From Alkanindiges sp. (GTDB lineage: Bacteria > Pseudomonadota > Gammaproteobacteria > Pseudomonadales > Moraxellaceae): 15,535 nt of DNA. The first letter of the stretch is position 1. Each line of letters starts with the position of its first letter. Positions 14,778-15,535 of the stretch are shown in pieces. The notes beneath the pieces are model-generated. The model saw only the letters and a list, made by a program, of their open reading frames with translations. It was not told where the DNA came from and made no database searches. The DNA lies in contig JASLIR010000381.1 in NCBI GenBank assembly GCA_030152125.1, forward strand, positions 1-15,535, given 5' to 3'. Both the position numbers and the translations under genes were made by a program.

Positions 14778-15535
14778 ATGCCGGCATCGCTCAAACAAAT
14801 TGCCAATAAAGCTGCCAAAATGCAGGGCGCTGCCGCCCGCCTGACTGCGCACATTCCAGCGCCTGTACAGCGCAAGCTTGCGCAGGTGCTGGGCTACACG
14901 CATCAGGAAAAATATCCGGATTTAGACCCGCACCTGCAACTGTTACTGGCTATTCGCAAATTGAAAGGTGACAGTGCACTGGTATCCAGCGATCCGGTGA
15001 AAGACCGCCGTCACTTTAGCGCGGAAATGGCGGCCATTAGCGGCAAGTCTACGCCAGTTGGTGCGGTTAAAAACCTGAGCATTCCGGGTGAAGCTGGCCC
15101 ACTGGCTGCCCGCCTGTACGTGCCGCACCAGCACAGTGATGATACGGTACTGCTGGTGTTTTACCACGGCGGCGGCTTTGTGGTGGGCGACCTGGATACC
15201 CATGACGAAGCCTGTCGCATCCTGTGTAAATATGGCCGCTTTAAAGTACTGAGCACTGAATACCGTCTGGCCCCGGAACATCCGGCACCTGCTGCGGTAC
15301 ACGACTGTATTGCCGCTTTAAAATGGGCCAAGGCTCATGCCGATGAATTTGGTGTGGACCCAAACCGTATTGCCGTGGGTGGTGATAGCGCTGGTGGCAA
15401 CCTGGCAACTACGGTCAGCCAGCAAACCAAGGGTACTGCGGATGCACCGTTTGCCCAGTTGCTGATTTACCCGACGGTAGACCAGTACCATCAGTATCCG
15501 TCACAACAAGAATTTTCCGAAGGCTTGTTCCTGAG
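14778..15535 (+). CDS. HSL-family alpha/beta-hydrolase (esterase/lipase), cut by window edge
   Basis: From the ATG at 14778 the frame stays open to the window end (252 codons). It encodes a hormone-sensitive-lipase type hydrolase (alpha/beta hydrolase fold-3). HGGGF at 130-134 forms the oxyanion hole, and GDSAGG at 202-207 holds the nucleophile S204. YRLAPEHPAPAA between them is the usual conserved stretch. The remaining Asp and His of the triad must lie beyond the edge. A helical N-terminal cap region occupies about 1-100. The enzyme should hydrolyse carboxylic esters of short to medium chain. No signal peptide is evident, so it is probably cytoplasmic. The ribosome binding site is weak. It lies 132 bases after the metallo-beta-lactamase-fold gene on the same strand, but the dyad and promoter between them suggest separate control. 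Confidence 0.92.
   Translation, partial: MPASLKQIANKAAKMQGAAARLTAHIPAPVQRKLAQVLGYTHQEKYPDLDPHLQLLLAIRKLKGDSALVSSDPVKDRRHFSAEMAAISGKSTPVGAVKNLSIPGEAGPLAARLYVPHQHSDDTVLLVFYHGGGFVVGDLDTHDEACRILCKYGRFKVLSTEYRLAPEHPAPAAVHDCIAALKWAKAHADEFGVDPNRIAVGGDSAGGNLATTVSQQTKGTADAPFAQLLIYPTVDQYHQYPSQQEFSEGLFL

Overview
The window looks like chromosomal DNA of a gammaproteobacterium, most likely in or near the Moraxellaceae (Pseudomonadales). The basis is the gene order dapA - short BamC-like lipoprotein - purC, the nrdR-ribD-ribE cluster, and the general character of the proteins. This is a judgement from family resemblance and no search was run. Nearly all of the window is gene-dense housekeeping DNA. I see no insertion sequence, phage gene, CRISPR array or toxin-antitoxin pair.

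Left part (1-4699, all minus strand). The transcription order is nrdR, ribD, a D12-class DNA adenine methyltransferase, then the first 18 codons of riboflavin synthase (ribE), which runs off the left edge. The genes overlap or are separated by 9 and 24 bases, so they probably form one operon, with the methyltransferase lodged between two riboflavin genes. Upstream lies a TerC-CBS-CorC membrane protein (YoaE/YegH type). Its stop codon sits at the centre of a 24-base palindrome that also looks like its terminator. Three more short palindromes lie between that palindrome and the nrdR promoter.

Middle part (4700-8903). A spacer of about 400 bases with no convincing gene precedes a plus-strand pair: a FAD-dependent amine-oxidase-like enzyme and a class I SAM methyltransferase, probably one transcription unit of unknown substrate. 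After them comes an unusual noncoding stretch (7312-7581) built almost wholly of nested and tandem inverted repeats. It ends in a two-hairpin element that recurs, with different stem sequences but the same layout, at 12073-12131. A minus-strand M48 lipoprotein protease (LoiP-like) and a tRNA-Gly(GCC) gene with promoter and terminator follow.

Right part (8904-15535). dapA (lysine and cell-wall precursor synthesis), a short BamC-like lipoprotein and purC (purine synthesis) lie in tandem on the plus strand, closed by a clear terminator. Then come two small unrecognised genes in more A/T-rich DNA, one possibly cytoplasmic and one secreted, with the second copy of the two-hairpin element between them. 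A LysR regulator (minus) is divergent from a secreted metallo-beta-lactamase-fold protein whose metal-binding motif is degenerate. The shared intergenic region carries overlapping dyads that look like LysR operators. The window closes with the first 252 codons of an HSL-family esterase, preceded by a 29-base dyad that may be another operator.

The points most worth a second look are the inverted-repeat array and its recurring two-hairpin element, the orphan methyltransferase inside the riboflavin operon, the degenerate metallo-beta-lactamase protein with its divergent regulator, and the oxidoreductase-methyltransferase pair.
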